The notes beneath the pieces were generated by a model that saw nothing but the letters and a program-made list of their open reading frames with translations, made no database searches and was not told where the DNA came from. Source: Narthecium ossifragum (lineage: Eukaryota; Streptophyta; Magnoliopsida; Dioscoreales; Nartheciaceae). Taken from it: a stretch of DNA of 64,000 nt. The translations under genes and the position numbers were made by a program. Where the stretch lies: positions 17,568,851 through 17,632,850 of the forward strand of contig OY986970.1 in the NCBI GenBank assembly GCA_963920575.1, written 5' to 3'. The first letter of the stretch is position 1; each line of letters begins with the position of its first letter. Shown piece after piece: positions 1-9,868 of the stretch.

Positions 1-1070
1 CAGCAACAATGATTCACACTCTATACATTTATATTAGACCCCAACTCCAATGCCACCCATTTGAAATCCCCCCTGCGCACCCACTTTAATTCAAATCCTC
101 AGGCTAAGCCCTACCCTACTACTTCCATCCTCCCCAGGTCTAGCTGGGCCTTTCCTTATATTAGCATCTCCCCCCCGCCCCACTCCCCCCCCCCCCCCCC
201 CCGCCCCGCCCCGCCCCTCTCATCCTCTCTCTCTCTCTCTCCCTCTCCATAGAAGTCGTCCATGTCTGGTGTATGAGATTAATCCAGTGGTGAGGTTTCT
301 CTCATTCTCTTCTTGTTAAGTTCTCAGTTGTTTTTCCCTCTTTCAATTTTTCATGGGTTTTCCATGCATTGCAGAATTAATTTTTGAAGTTTTTTTGTTG
401 AGATGGATAAATGCTACCACTACATGATATCAAAATCCTACACTTAATAATAGTATCTTTTAATCTGCAACGTCATATATCCATTTATATTTGACATAAA
501 AGTATACAAATAAATAATCTCAATAAGAACTGGAATCGTGTAGGAATCGCCTTGCCGACCGCTTGCTCATAGGAATTCGTGAGAGAAATTTGAATCCCTT
601 TCAGGGATCGAATTCCGAGAACCCGATAGGGAAACGATGATAAAGGGTACTATCGTCACCCTAAAACAAGGGAAACGACTGTTTTAAAGCCGGGTGGTGT
701 GGCTGCGCTGTCTCCGTCATCATGTGGGTTAGTGGGTCGACTCTTCCAACGGCTCCAACCCATTCGAATTAAATACAAACCAGGCCTCCTCTCTCTCATT
801 GATACTGATGGCAACAAGATGGGAACTTTGAATCCTTCTTAGCTATTATATCTATACATCTTTTCTCATCTCCTGTTCTTATCATACTAGGTGGCGGCGA
901 CGGTTGGTTCTTGTGCTGAAGATTTCAGAGTAGAATGCCGAGATCAAGGTAAAGATTTCTTCTTCTTCTTTTCTAGCTCCGAATCCTTGTCTCGAGAGTT
1001 AAATCATGGATGGATGTTTGTATTTTGTGATGATGGTTTAAATGGTTTTGGAAACAGAGGGTCTTCAGAG
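1..1070 (+). promoter_or_regulatory. Upstream region and probable spliced 5' leader of the ICR gene
   Basis: This is the promoter-side sequence of the ICR-type gene. A C-rich tract (about 167-218) is followed by a CT-rich pyrimidine patch (about 219-247), typical of plant core promoters and 5' leaders. Splice-like signals suggest untranslated exons. A donor lies at 289/290 (exon ...CCAGTG, intron GTGAGG). An acceptor lies at 889-890 (CATACTAG). Exon 891-948 ends with donor GTAAAG, and an acceptor at 1056-1057 precedes the ATG at 1071. The transcription start cannot be fixed; a TATA-like sequence at 20-36 and another at about 153 are only candidates. The leader introns are inferred from consensus alone. 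Confidence 0.5.
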
Positions 1071-2452
1071 ATGCCAGCAGCAGTAGGCCAGAAGCAGTCA
1101 CCCAGAGCTCCGCTTCACCTGAGGTCCACAGCTTGCTCTGAGTTCAATGCTGTTCATGGCCACCATCAGCATCACCAACGTATCATCCCCAAGGTTGAGG
1201 ATCGCCGGTCCCCGAGAAGCCCACTTCATGAGGTACTCTTGTGTCTCTCTCTCAGCTCTGTTCTCTTCGCCATTCTTAATGAGATTGGTGGATATCGTAT
1301 AAGCTTTTAACGTCGTCAATGGTGTTTGATCAGAAGAAGAGAGGAACCAGAGTGGCTGACTTGGAGACGAAGCTGAATCAGGCCCATGAGGAGCTTAAGA
1401 AGGTGAAGGAGAGGCTTGCTTCCACGGAGCAAGAGCTTCAGGAGTTCAAGAAGGATCAACCCATCATCCAGAATACAGAGCAACTAGAAGCAGAGGAGGA
1501 AGAGGAGGAGGAGGTGGAGGAGCCCCAGCATCAAGATCCACAGCCTGAGAAGAATGGGCCAGCCATCAATGAGGACTTGCCCGAAAACGAGACAACAGAG
1601 ACAGAGGCTGTGGTGGTGGCGGTGGAGGAGGGTGTTGCCAACGTCGTGAATTGGGGCACCGACGTCTATGAAGTAGTTCCGAGTTCATCCGTGGTACCAA
1701 GTGAGTCCGAGTCTATCAAGAGTGAAGCCGATGAGATGGATAACAAGGAGAACAACGAGAACGACGAGGAGAACGCCGCGGAGAAAGAAGAGGAGGAGAC
1801 GAAGGCAATGATCGAAGAAGCTGAGAAGAAGGAAGACGAGTTTCCTGACAGCCCGGAAGTATTGGAGCTCAAGGCGAAGCTGGCGGAGAGGCAGAAAGCT
1901 ATGGAGATCCAGTTGGCAGAGAACGAGAGCCTAAAAGACAAAGCTTCAGAGGCATCGGAGGCCATGGCGGCAGCCAAAGCTAAAGAAGAGGAGGTGGGCT
2001 TGAAGCTACGATGCCTGAATGAAGAGCTAAGGGAGAGCCGAGCTGAAGCAGAGCGGCTGAAGGAAAAGCTGGGCGCCTCCGAGGCGGCCAATGCGGCACT
2101 GGAAAGCGAGATGAAACGGCTGAGGGTGCAGAGCGACCAATGGAGGAAGGCGGCCGAGACGGCCGCCGCAGTGCTGGCCAACGGGGATGCTATGGATGCG
2201 AACGGCGGCAGGAGGATCGGAGAGCGGTGTGGTTCCATGGACAAACACCGCCAACACATTGGCAATGCCGGATATGGGAGCAATGGAGGTGGCTTCGTCG
2301 GGCTGGGCTCGCCGCTGATTGCTGAGGAAGTGGATGAAGGTGGCTTCGTCGGGCTGGGCTCGCCGCTGATTGCTGGAAGCCGGAAGAGGGGCGGCGGCGG
2401 AGGGATGCGGATGTTCGGCGATCTTTGGAAGAAGAAAAGCCACCAGAAGTAG
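1071..2452 (+). CDS. ICR/RIP family protein (interactor of constitutively active ROPs), two coding exons
   Basis: Known family role: plant scaffold proteins that bind active ROP (plant Rho) GTPases and link them to exocytosis or microtubules at the plasma membrane. Coding exons are 1071-1232 and 1334-2452, joined in phase 0 (donor GAG/GTACTC, acceptor GATCAG), giving about 426 residues; known ICRs run from about 340 to more than 600. Visible marks: the N-terminal RSPRSPLHE-KKRGTRVADLE block across the splice junction (residues about 46-65), predicted coiled coil at 57-100 and again about 235-330, a Glu-rich run near 107-120, the QWRKAAE motif near residue 323 (needed for ROP binding in ICR1), CGSMDK, and the C-terminal FGDLWKKK. 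An in-frame upstream GTG at 891 is not a credible start; the ATG at 1071 follows the last leader acceptor. A 17-residue tandem duplication lies near the C-terminus. No frameshift or stop is seen. This is the only intact host gene in the window. Confidence 0.9.
2288..2389 (+). repeat. In-frame 51-bp tandem duplication in the ICR coding sequence
   Basis: Two copies of a 51-bp unit (2288-2338 and 2339-2389) encode a repeated GGFVGLGSPLIA block, separated by an EEVDE linker and followed by GSRKRGGG. The unit is a multiple of three, so the frame is kept. The shared part is nearly identical at the nucleotide level, pointing to a recent duplication in a Gly-rich C-terminal linker. Confidence 0.9.
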
Positions 2453-2947
2453 TGCTATTACAATTCAAAATGCTCATGGTGTTGCTCCTCTCATGAACCA
2501 TTTTGGCCTATTCTCTTCTCTATTGTATCTATCTTCTCTCTATTATATACATCTATGGCAGCTATCCGAGAATAGAGATGAGGGTGGCTTATGTTTGATC
2601 ACATGATCTCCATGCAATTCTTTTTCTTTAAGATCTTATGAGGTTCATGGCTGGGTTCCTTCTGGCTGTATGAGGAACCAGTGGTGATGTGGGTAGTCCG
2701 CTGCTCTTCTGCTGCTGCTGCTGATGCTGCTAATGGTTTGGTTGCTTGCAGCGTGTTTTAACCGCGCATGCTCCAGCATGCTGGATTCCCTCTGAGGTAG
2801 AGTTTTCTCTCGAGTTTTCTCTCGAGTTTTCTTCTCAGGGAGTTTGCTAAAAAAAACTTATTACAACGTACACAGGTCGACAAGTGAGCATGAGACCAAA
2901 GATTGTTTGCTCACAAGGAAAGATTGTTTCACATTGATATATCTTTA
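2453..2947. other. 3' flank of the ICR gene, no other gene seen
   Basis: AT-rich 3' untranslated and flanking sequence. It holds a short CTG/GCT trinucleotide run (about 2707-2732) and a small direct repeat of TTTTCTCTCGAG (about 2812-2831). I see no second gene. A polyadenylation signal cannot be placed confidently. Confidence 0.5.
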
Positions 2948-2957
2948 CTCATGAATG

Positions 2958-3098
2958 GAGAAATTTTCTTTTTAAATTCACTTATGTTTTGATTTGTCAA
3001 TCGAGGGACACTTTCATGTTTATTTGCAAAACAGATCAAATTCATAAATTCGGGACCAAAGTACCCCTTATTATCTCTCTCTCATCATTTAATGCCAG
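2958..3098. repeat. Left terminal inverted repeat of the Mutator-like element
   Basis: Begins GAGAAATTTTC just after the target duplication. It pairs with 6730-6873 with scattered mismatches and small indels. Pairing fades into CT-rich sequence at about 3080-3100. Confidence 0.8.
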
Positions 3099-3329
3099 CT
3101 TCTTCATTCACTCTCTCTCTCCCTCCCTCTCTCTCCATCTATCCACCCTCACCCTCCACTCTCTCTCTCTTCATGTCATATGCATTAAATGCATCTCTCC
3201 ATCCACACACACTCTCTCTCTCCCTCCACTCTCGCCCCGCTCTCTCTCTCTCTCCCTCCCTCTCTCCATCTTTCTAACCACCTTCTACTCTCTCTCTCCA
3301 TGTCATATGCATTAATAAGGATTCCTTGA

Positions 3330-3850
3330 GGTCGGGGAGAGAGAAAGCAGGAGAGAGAGAGAGGTCGGGGAGAGAGAAAGCAAGAGAGGAGGCGACGGGA
3401 GAGAGAAAGTAGGAGAGAGAGGAGGCGAACGGGAGAGAGAAGACTACGTTGAGAGAGAGAGAGAACGATGGAGAGAGAAAGATGGGTGGAGAGAGAACAC
3501 CATGTAGAGAGAGAGAGAGTCGATGGAGAGAGAAAGATGGGTGGAGAGAGAGAGTCGACGGAGAGAGAATACCAGGTGGTGAGAGAGAGAACGATGGAGA
3601 GAGAGAGTCGATGGAGAGAGAATACCAGGTGGAGAGAGAGAGAGAAAGATGGGTGGAGAGAGAGAGTCGATGGAGAGAGAAGACCAGGTGGAGAGAGAGA
3701 TAGAGAGAGAAGACTAGGTGGAGAGAGAGAGAAAGATGGATGTAGAGAGAGAGTCGATGGAGAGAGAAGACCAGGTGGAGAGAGAGAGAATCGATGGAGA
3801 GAGGGGGCGATGGAGAGAGAGGAGTCGGGGAGGAGAGAGAGAAAAAGATT
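3330..3850. repeat. GA-rich minisatellite, left arm
   Basis: A degenerate tandem array of roughly 57-bp units containing GTCGATGGAGAGAGAAGACC, CAGGTGGAGAGAG and AAAGATGGGTGGAGAG. The reverse complement of the same unit fills 4035-4200, 5685-5745 and 6000-6185. Open frames across it are low-complexity Glu/Arg strings, not genes. Confidence 0.8.
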
Positions 3851-3854
3851 AAGG

Positions 3855-4040
3855 ATTACTCACTTAAAAATTGAAAAAGTCCTCACTTAAAAATTAAGGA
3901 TTCCTCACTTCGTCACAAATTTAAGGATTCATCATTTAAAATTGAAGGATTCCTCAGTTAAAATTGAAGGATTCATCACTTTAAAATTGAAGGATTCTTC
4001 ACTTATAATTGAAAGATTCTTCACTTATAATTGAAGGATT
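3855..4040. repeat. Short AT-rich tandem repeat next to the GA array
   Basis: About seven degenerate units of roughly 24 bp around AAAATTGAAGGATTCYTCACTT. Related AAGGAATTCCTCAC words occur in inverted orientation at 5875-6000 and 6470-6660, so this belongs to the inverted arms of the Mutator-like element. Confidence 0.7.
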
Positions 4041-4273
4041 CTCTCTCTCTCCGCCTGGTCTTCTCTCTCCATCGACTCTCTCTCTCCACCCATCTTTCTT
4101 TCTCCATCAACTCTCTCTCTCTCCACCTGGTCTTCTCTCTCCACCCATCTTTCTCTCTCCATCGTTCTCTCTCTCATCCTGGTCTTCTCTCTCCCGTTTC
4201 TCAAAAGAGAGATTGGCTCGAGAAGGGGGGGGGGGGTGAGAGTGGATGGAGAGAGAGTGGGAAAGTAGAGGAC

Positions 4274-4309
<36 letters not shown>

Positions 4310-4370
4310 GTGAGAGAGAGAGTAGAGAGTGGATGGAGGGAGAGAGAGGGAGAGAAACCAGTTGGTCATT
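4035..4370. repeat. CT-rich minisatellite followed by (GA)n microsatellite
   Basis: 4035-4200 carries the reverse complement of the GA minisatellite unit. A short G-run (about 4226-4237) and a (GA)n tract (about 4275-4305) follow. This places a local hairpin-forming inverted repeat inside the left arm. Confidence 0.75.
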
Positions 4371-4379
4371 AAAAAATTA

Positions 4380-5240
4380 GCTCGAACCCACCGAATGGAT
4401 TTGTTCATCGTTCTACGCCGAATTGCATGGGATAAGCCATCTCTAAGCTTCGAAAGGTTACACTCGCCTTTGAGTAAGGCTGGGGGCGTCGACGCCGAGT
4501 GGCGTGGGATTAAACATCTCAAAGCTTCGAAGCTACACCCTCTCGTGAAGACAAACAAAACAAAAACGAAACAAAGCGTTCCTCTAAAACATAACAGAAC
4601 AGATCCCCGTCGCCCTCCTCGCCGACATGCAAGCTTCCGTCGGCAAACAAAATGGAGCGGCGCCACTCCGACGGGACCTGTGTCAGCTACAACGCCCATT
4701 CGCGGACAATTGATCGCTGCCGCGAGATTTGGGCGAAGCGAAGCGGCACCCCTCGAGGGCGTTCGATCTTGACAAGAATGGGTATGCCGGCGAAGTGGAC
4801 ATCTGACATCTCCTCGCCGCCGTGGATGGAGTCTCGCGGGTTCCCGGTTCGTGCCGGCCGTCATCCTCTGCCCCAGCTCAACAACGATCTGGAGGATGCC
4901 GAAGTGGGAGGCCTCGAGCTCGACCTTGAGCATGTCGGAGAGGTCGAGGTCGGGGTGGGAGAGAGCGAGTTCGAGGGCGAGGGCGAGTTCGAGGGCGAGG
5001 GCAAGGGAGGCCGGGCGAGGGAGAGGACGAGGTCGAGTTCGAGGGCGAGGTTGAGGGAGGACGGGCGAGGGCGACCGGGCGAGGGCGAGGGCGAGGTCGA
5101 GGGCGACCGGGCGAGGGCGAGGGCGATGTCGAGGGCGAGGTCGAGGGCGAGAGGGAGGCCGGGTGATGAGGGGGGTGAGGGGTGCGAGGGTGAGGGCGAC
5201 TGGGCGACCGGGCGAGGGCGAGATCCGAGGGAGCGACAGA
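4380..5240. other. GC-rich core of the Mutator-like element, possibly captured host sequence
   Basis: The base composition shifts sharply to GC-rich here, unlike the arms. From about 4600 to 4940 the sequence is complex and open on several frames, exon-like in look, but I cannot assign a protein family on either strand. From about 4945 to 5240 it becomes a minisatellite of GAGGGCGAGG and GGGCGACCGG units. Mutator-like elements often capture gene fragments (Pack-MULEs), so a captured exon is a reasonable inference. Confidence 0.45.
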
Positions 5241-5525
5241 GAGAGAGAGAGAGAACAGAGAGAGAGAGTGGGGGAGAGAGAGTGAGAGAGAGGGAGGCCG
5301 GGCGAGGGCGACAGCGAGATCCGAGGGAGCGAAGGAGAGAGAGTGGGGGAGAGAGAAGAGGGATGGAGGGGAGAGAGAGAGCGGTCCAGGAGAGAGAGAA
5401 GAGGGAGAGGTCCGGGAGAGAGAGAAGAGAGAGAAAGGGTGGGGAGAGAGAGAGAGAGGGAGCGACGTCGGGAGAGAGAGAAGAGAGAGAGAGAGAGCTA
5501 TTGGGGAGAGAGAGAAGAGAGATGA
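5240..5525. repeat. (GA)-rich low-complexity array
   Basis: Runs of GAGAGAGA broken by GGGAGAG and GGTCCGG words. It forms the inner right side of the core. Long open frames on both strands are artefacts of dinucleotide composition. Confidence 0.75.
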
Positions 5526-5639
5526 CGTCTCGTGGATGGTCGATGGGTTTTTGACCGATCGGAATATGAGCGACTGAGAATTTGACCGATTGATCGGCCA
5601 TTGATTGGATTTGGACATTTGGCTTTATTTATCATTTTG

Positions 5640-6350
5640 CCACTGAGCATATGAATTGCTCTCTCTCTCATTTACCTTTTACAATTGCTCTCTCTCTCCA
5701 CCCATCTTTCTCTCTCCATTGACTCTCTCTCTCCCCGCACATGGTCTTCAATTCAAGCATGACTTGACATGCATTTATTGATCTGACATGCATTTATTGG
5801 CTTGACAACAAAAGCTATATAGGTACTGGCCAACAAACAAACATGATTGATCAACAAACATATACATTTATAAGGAATTACAAACTTTCTTAGCCTATGA
5901 AGTGAGGAATGTTCCTTCATAAATAAGGAATTCCTTACTTAGCCTATGAAGTGGATTTAAAAATAAGTAAGGAATTTTCCTCGCAGAAGTAAGGAATTCT
6001 CCACCTGGTCTTTTCTCTCCATCGACTCTCTCTCTCTCCACCCATCTTTCTCTCTCTCTCTCCACCTGGTCTTCTCTCTCCATCGATTCTCTCTCTCCAC
6101 CCATCTTTCTCTCTCCATCGACTCTCTCTCTCAACCTGATCTTCTCTCTCCATCGACTGTCTCTCTCCACCCATCTTTCTCTCTCCTCCTGCTCTCTCTA
6201 TTTCTCTCTCTCTCCTCCCTCTTCCTATGTTTCTCTCTCTCTCTTCGATGTCGCCTCCTCCCCTCCCGCTTTCTCCTATGTTTCTCTCGCTTCCCTCCTC
6301 TCTGGCTCCTGCTCCCCCTCCCTAGTGGCGCCATGAAGGCACTTGAGGAC
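5640..6350. repeat. Right-arm CT-rich minisatellite and AT-rich repeats
   Basis: 5685-5745 and 6000-6185 carry the same CCACCTGGTCTTCTCTCTCC and CCACCCATCTTTCTCTC words as the left arm in opposite sense. Between them lies AT-rich sequence with AAGGAATT repeats. The inward order mirrors the left arm only partly, so the arms have diverged by tandem-array turnover. Confidence 0.7.
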
Positions 6351-6729
6351 GTACCGGATCCGGTTCGCCCGGCCGGATCTGACCCCGCTGACTGTTCTTG
6401 TGGACGGGAGCCGAGGATCGGCGACGGGGTTTATATGTGTGGGGATCACTGGAGACTCATTGGCTAAATAATGAATGATAAATAATGGATTCTTCGTATA
6501 AGTGAGGAATTCATATGCTAAGTAAGGAACTTTTTACATTCTCTCTCTCAATCTTGTGTCAGTTGGCATTAAATCCTAAGGAATGATAAGTAAGGAATTC
6601 CTCACATAAGTGAGGAATTCATATGCTAAGTAAGGAATTCCTCACATAAGTAAGGATTTTTCTCATTTCTCTTTCTCATACTTGTGTCAGGTGGCATTAA
6701 ATGATGCTTTCTCTTTCTCATAATTGTGT

Positions 6730-6873
6730 CAGGTGGCATTAAATGATGAGAGAGATTTGGTCAAGGGTATTTTGGTTCCGAATTTGTGGATTTGGCCTGC
6801 TTTGTAAAGAAACACAAAAATGTCTCTCCATTGACAAATCGAAAGACAAGTGGATTTAAAAAGAAAATTATTC
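6730..6873. repeat. Right terminal inverted repeat of the Mutator-like element
   Basis: Reverse-complement partner of 2958-3098, ending AAGAAAATTATTC immediately before CTCATGAATG. The inner part contains two extra copies of the GTGTCAGGTGGCATTAAATG word (about 6683-6745), so this TIR has been partly duplicated inward. Confidence 0.8.
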
Positions 6874-6887
6874 CTCATGAATGCTTG

Positions 6888-7005
6888 TGTTGAAGTACAA
6901 TTTAATAAACAGTCGTGTTATATAGCCAATCCATTTATTAGTTGGCTGATAGCCAACCTTGATTTTCGACACGTGGCAATCAATGCCAACTATTGGGAGC
7001 GGAGG
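6888..7005. repeat. Left copy of a 110-bp inverted repeat pair
   Basis: The reverse complement of this stretch recurs at about 14936-15066, sharing GTTGGCTATCAGCCAACTAATAA and a GACACGTGGCAATCAAT-like block. The two copies face each other across 8 kb of P450 fragments and nested retroelements. They could be the ends of one transposon or two independent small elements; no target duplication was found. Confidence 0.55.
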
Positions 7006-7009
7006 GGGA

Positions 7010-7380
7010 GGAGGGTGGTGATGTGGCGAGGGGAGAGGAGCTCGTGGATGCAGAGGCAACGGGCTTGGCGCCAGTAGGGGCTGGAGGGGGAGAATGTGAC
7101 GTCGGAGGGGCCGAAGGAGAGGAGCGAGGCGCGGGGAGGAGACCATGACGGTGGGGACTTGGCTGAGCTGGACGTGGAGGATGCGGCCTAGGCTGGAGGA
7201 GAGGCGAGCGAGGACGTGGTGGGGAGGAGAGGAGGAGAACAAGAGGTTGTGGAGGTGGCCGAGTATTCGAAGGGAAGTGGGAGAGGAGGGTAGGCGGCGG
7301 CGACGACGGAGGATGAGGAGGAGGATGTTCGCGGCGAGTGGGATGAGGAGTGTCAGGGCGTTGACGAGATCCATCTCCAT
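7010..7380 (-). pseudogene. Cytochrome P450 N-terminal fragment (CYP71-clan-like), truncated
   Basis: Read on the minus strand from an ATG at 7380. It shows an N-terminal hydrophobic anchor (LLIPLAANILLLIL), a proline-rich hinge (LPSSPTSLRILGHLHNL), and PPHHVLARLSSSLGRI followed by VPTVMVSSPRLA, the usual order at the start of plant microsomal P450s. Further on, in a shifted frame, the helix C motif YWRQARCLCIHELLSPR appears. The fragment stops at about residue 120 of a normal ~500, before the I-helix, ExxR and haem-binding Cys, so it cannot be a functional enzyme. A frameshift separates the two halves. Confidence 0.7.
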
Positions 7381-7431
7381 TTTTTTTTGGTTGATTAATT
7401 AAGCCCAAGGGCTAAGATCAAACTACAAACA

Positions 7432-7680
7432 GTGACCAAAAAGCAAAGCAAAGAAAAGGCCCGTCGCCTCTGCGTCCACAAGCTCCTCTCCCCTCGCCAC
7501 AATGCTTCTAGCGGCGTCGCGCATCCCGTGGAGTATGGTGTAGAACTCATCCACCTTGTTGTCCGACACCGCACGCTCAGCCGCCACCTCTCGCTACCCT
7601 CCTCTCGTCTTCTTCCTCTCACGGGCGTCGGTGGCTATGCTCGCCGTCCTTCTCCTCTTTCCAACTGTCTCCATCTCTAG
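7432..7680 (+). pseudogene. Second P450-like fragment, opposite orientation
   Basis: The plus strand encodes KARRLCVHKLLSPRH, closely matching the helix C block of the neighbouring minus-strand P450 fragment. It then continues into weakly similar sequence. It starts at the helix C region without the N-terminus. The two fragments lie about 50 bp apart, head to head, so they probably arose by inverted duplication or separate capture. The minus-strand frame is also open, and the downstream similarity is weak. Confidence 0.45.
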
Positions 7681-7684
7681 CGGT

Positions 7685-9140
7685 TGATCGCTCGCAAACG
7701 TCATCGTTAAAACGTTGCTAACCTCAATCAAATCTTAAATTTATATCCTTATTCAATCACTAATACTACTACATAGACTAGTGGTGAAATCCGGAGTCGA
7801 ACCACAGGGAAAACGTTGGAAATCAAAATCAATTCTCAAAACCCTAAAACTAAGCAAAAGGATCAAAGATAGGATAGAGTTATCTAAACTAATAAAGAAA
7901 AGAAATAAAATATTGATCAATTTGAATCAATGGATAGGTGACTTAGGTATTACTCAATCCGCCCTAGTTTCACCTTCAATCTTCTCTAGTTATCCTCTTG
8001 TTCCCTTCTCTAAACATTATGAATCCACAGCTTCTTAAGCTTACATGAATCCCTAAAATAAGGTTTATGTTTCCAACGGCATAATCTATCTTTGTTTAGC
8101 ATAAATCATCTTTGGTCCTACGATTACATTAAATTAATCTACTCCTAATGACCTTAGCATGACTTATCTTCACGTAGCATAGACTATCTCAAAGGTAAAC
8201 CAAAAACCACATGAAAACCATCCTATGAATCTCTACAATCAATCACAGAAATCATGTAGGACTGAAAATACGTCAAGGAACTATGTTCTCTCAACTCTAT
8301 TAACATTAAAAATCATATTCATAAGATCATGTCTTGAGAAGATTACAAGATTCAAACCAAAGAAGATAGAAAACTACATTAGGGTTTCATGAATAATCCT
8401 AAGTATAAGAATTAGCAACTCATCTTTTGGATGAAAGCCATCGGGTTGAAATAGGAAGCTCTCACCATCCACATCCTCTCCTTCTTCTTCTTCCTCCTCC
8501 AAAGATTGTCAAAAAGATGAGAAGTTTGTCTGGAATAACCCCTTTGTATAATAAAAACCCTTAATCCCGGAATTAGGGTTATGGCTAAGTTGAGTTGGAC
8601 CTCTAGTGCAACTCGGAATTCCTAGTTTAATTCTGACAGCCTCTTCTGGTCGCTACTGGGTTCACCCCGTCCAAAATTTGGAAATCTGCTCAACAGGAAA
8701 GATGTAGATTAAGAAGTCTTCTGTCCTCCCCCGAAGATTTTATAATATTCGGACTTATATGGAATATTTGGCGAATATTCTCCTGAGTATTGACGGACCA
8801 GTTTTCAGCAGCTGTATATCTTCATAGTTTTCAAAACTGGTATTCATCTGTCTGGAATCTTGCCAAGTGTCCAACATGAAAGTTGTAGCTCTTGAAGTCT
8901 TCTATCACGTACTAAATTTCCAGAATATTTGGACATATAAATAATTTCTGGAGAATATTCTCCTGACAAGCGATGAAACAGTCTTTATCATATAAATTCA
9001 TCTTTTTAGCTGAATTCCTTGTATTTCTTCTCATATCATGATTAAATCTGAAATCAACTAACAAACAATTAAATACAACTACTCTAGGCCTAACAAAGGT
9101 AATTTAAGGGGTTTAATTAGGAATAATTAGTGACTCATCA
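7685..9140 (-). mobile_element. Solo LTR, Athila-like super-type (TGAT...CATCA), with TSD
   Basis: 1,456 bp bounded by TGATCGCTCGC on the left and GACTCATCA on the right, flanked by perfect 5-bp duplications GCGGT (7680-7684 and 9141-9145). The sense strand is minus, because related copies have their polypurine tract adjoining the CATCA side. It is closely related to the LTR at 30203-31635 (shared ...AAATCCGGAGTCGAACCACAGG... motif). It lacks the TCGA palindrome arrays of the other Athila-like LTRs. It interrupts GC-rich debris downstream of the P450 fragments. Confidence 0.85.
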
Positions 9141-9346
9141 GCGGTGTTGATCGATCGACAATATTGATATCTCCTTTTGGTCTTTTATGTACTCGTTCTT
9201 CACCGTCGTCGATCTCCTCCCCTCCCTCCACCGTCTCCTAGCTTCCTCAGCCCCGCCAGCCACCTCTCGTTACCAACCGGCGAAGCCCTCTCCTTCTCCG
9301 GCATCTCCCAACACCACCACCATCTCTCTTCATCTCTTCACCACCG
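9141..9346. other. GC-rich exon-like debris ending in an 85-bp duplicated block
   Basis: C-rich sequence continuing what preceded the solo LTR. Its last 85 bp (9262-9346) recur at 14431-14515 with only two mismatches by my count. No product can be recognised. Confidence 0.5.
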
Positions 9347-9607
9347 TGTGAGGACCCGTCCCTCTACTCCTGTGACTCGTCGTGGACCGCAAGGGCAATT
9401 TGATAAATTGTGCCTTTTCGGCTTGTTTCACACCCGCGTGGGCACACACTGACCATGTTTGTGGTAATGTTTGGCTAGAATGGTTAGTGGGACCCAGGAT
9501 CGAAAGATCCGGGCTTGGGCTTAAGTTTTAGCCCAAGTCCAGTTTCCTGCGAAAGACGGATCGATCCTTCCTTGCTAGAGCAATCGATCCTTCTCGAGAG
9601 AGCAAAC
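9347..9607 (+). mobile_element. 5' fragment of a Tekay-type LTR
   Basis: Begins TGTGAGGACCCG and follows the 53112 and 47298 copies through the AAGGGCAATTTG, TTTCACACCCGCGTG and GGATCGATCC segments. It is cut at 9607 by another LTR end. The missing right part is not found downstream. Confidence 0.75.
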
Positions 9608-9868
9608 TGTCACGCCCCGACCCAGAAATCCCATCCGAATCGAGGCGTGAACCACCTAAACCTGTTTACATCATCAATTGGCGCACAAGTATATAATTGC
9701 TATGAATTAAAACAATTTAATCCTCAACTTCATAAAATTTTTGACAGAATTCCCATGTTGTTCTTTGGCTTATTGTTCACAATTGGCGCACAAGTATATA
9801 ACTGCTATGAATTAAAACATTGTATCGTTTGAGGCATAGTACGACATCCCATGTTGTTCTTTGGCTTG
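9608..9868 (-). mobile_element. Minus-strand 3' end of a Tekay-type LTR with a local tandem duplication
   Basis: Begins TGTCACGCCCCGACCCAGAA, the reverse complement of the conserved LTR 3' end. It holds an approximately 106-bp tandem duplication (GGCGCACAAGTATATAA and CCATGTTGTTCTTTGGCTT words each occur twice). Only about 150 bp of true LTR remains. Confidence 0.65.

Larger units (their letters stand above)
2958..6873. mobile_element. Non-autonomous Mutator-like element with long inverted arms
   Basis: The ends are inverted repeats of about 140 bp: 2958-3098 matches the reverse complement of 6730-6873 (shared words include CATTAAATGATGAGAGAGA, TTGACAAATC and TTTAAAAAGAAAATT). The element is flanked by the identical 10 bp CTCATGAATG at 2948-2957 and 6874-6883. 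Ends beginning GAGAAAT/GAATAAT plus a 9-10 bp target duplication fit Mutator-like elements. The inversion continues inward as GA-rich minisatellite, CT-rich minisatellite and short AAGGAATTCCTCAC-type repeats on both arms, around a GC-rich core (about 4380-5240). No transposase is encoded, so it would depend on another element. The family call rests on TIR and TSD form; boundaries are strong. Confidence 0.8.

Noticed and set aside
1666..2283. 205-codon minus-strand frame across the ICR exon
   Set aside because: Shadow of the acidic, coiled-coil coding strand; Ser-rich and without motifs.
3449..3890. Glu/Arg-rich frames of 84-140 codons
   Set aside because: They lie wholly inside the GA minisatellite of the Mutator-like element, with no conserved domain.
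4652..5618. Long open frames on both strands (up to 300 codons)
   Set aside because: They are Arg/Glu/Ser/Pro strings from GA/CT and GAGGGCGAG repeats; several frames are open at once, as expected from composition.
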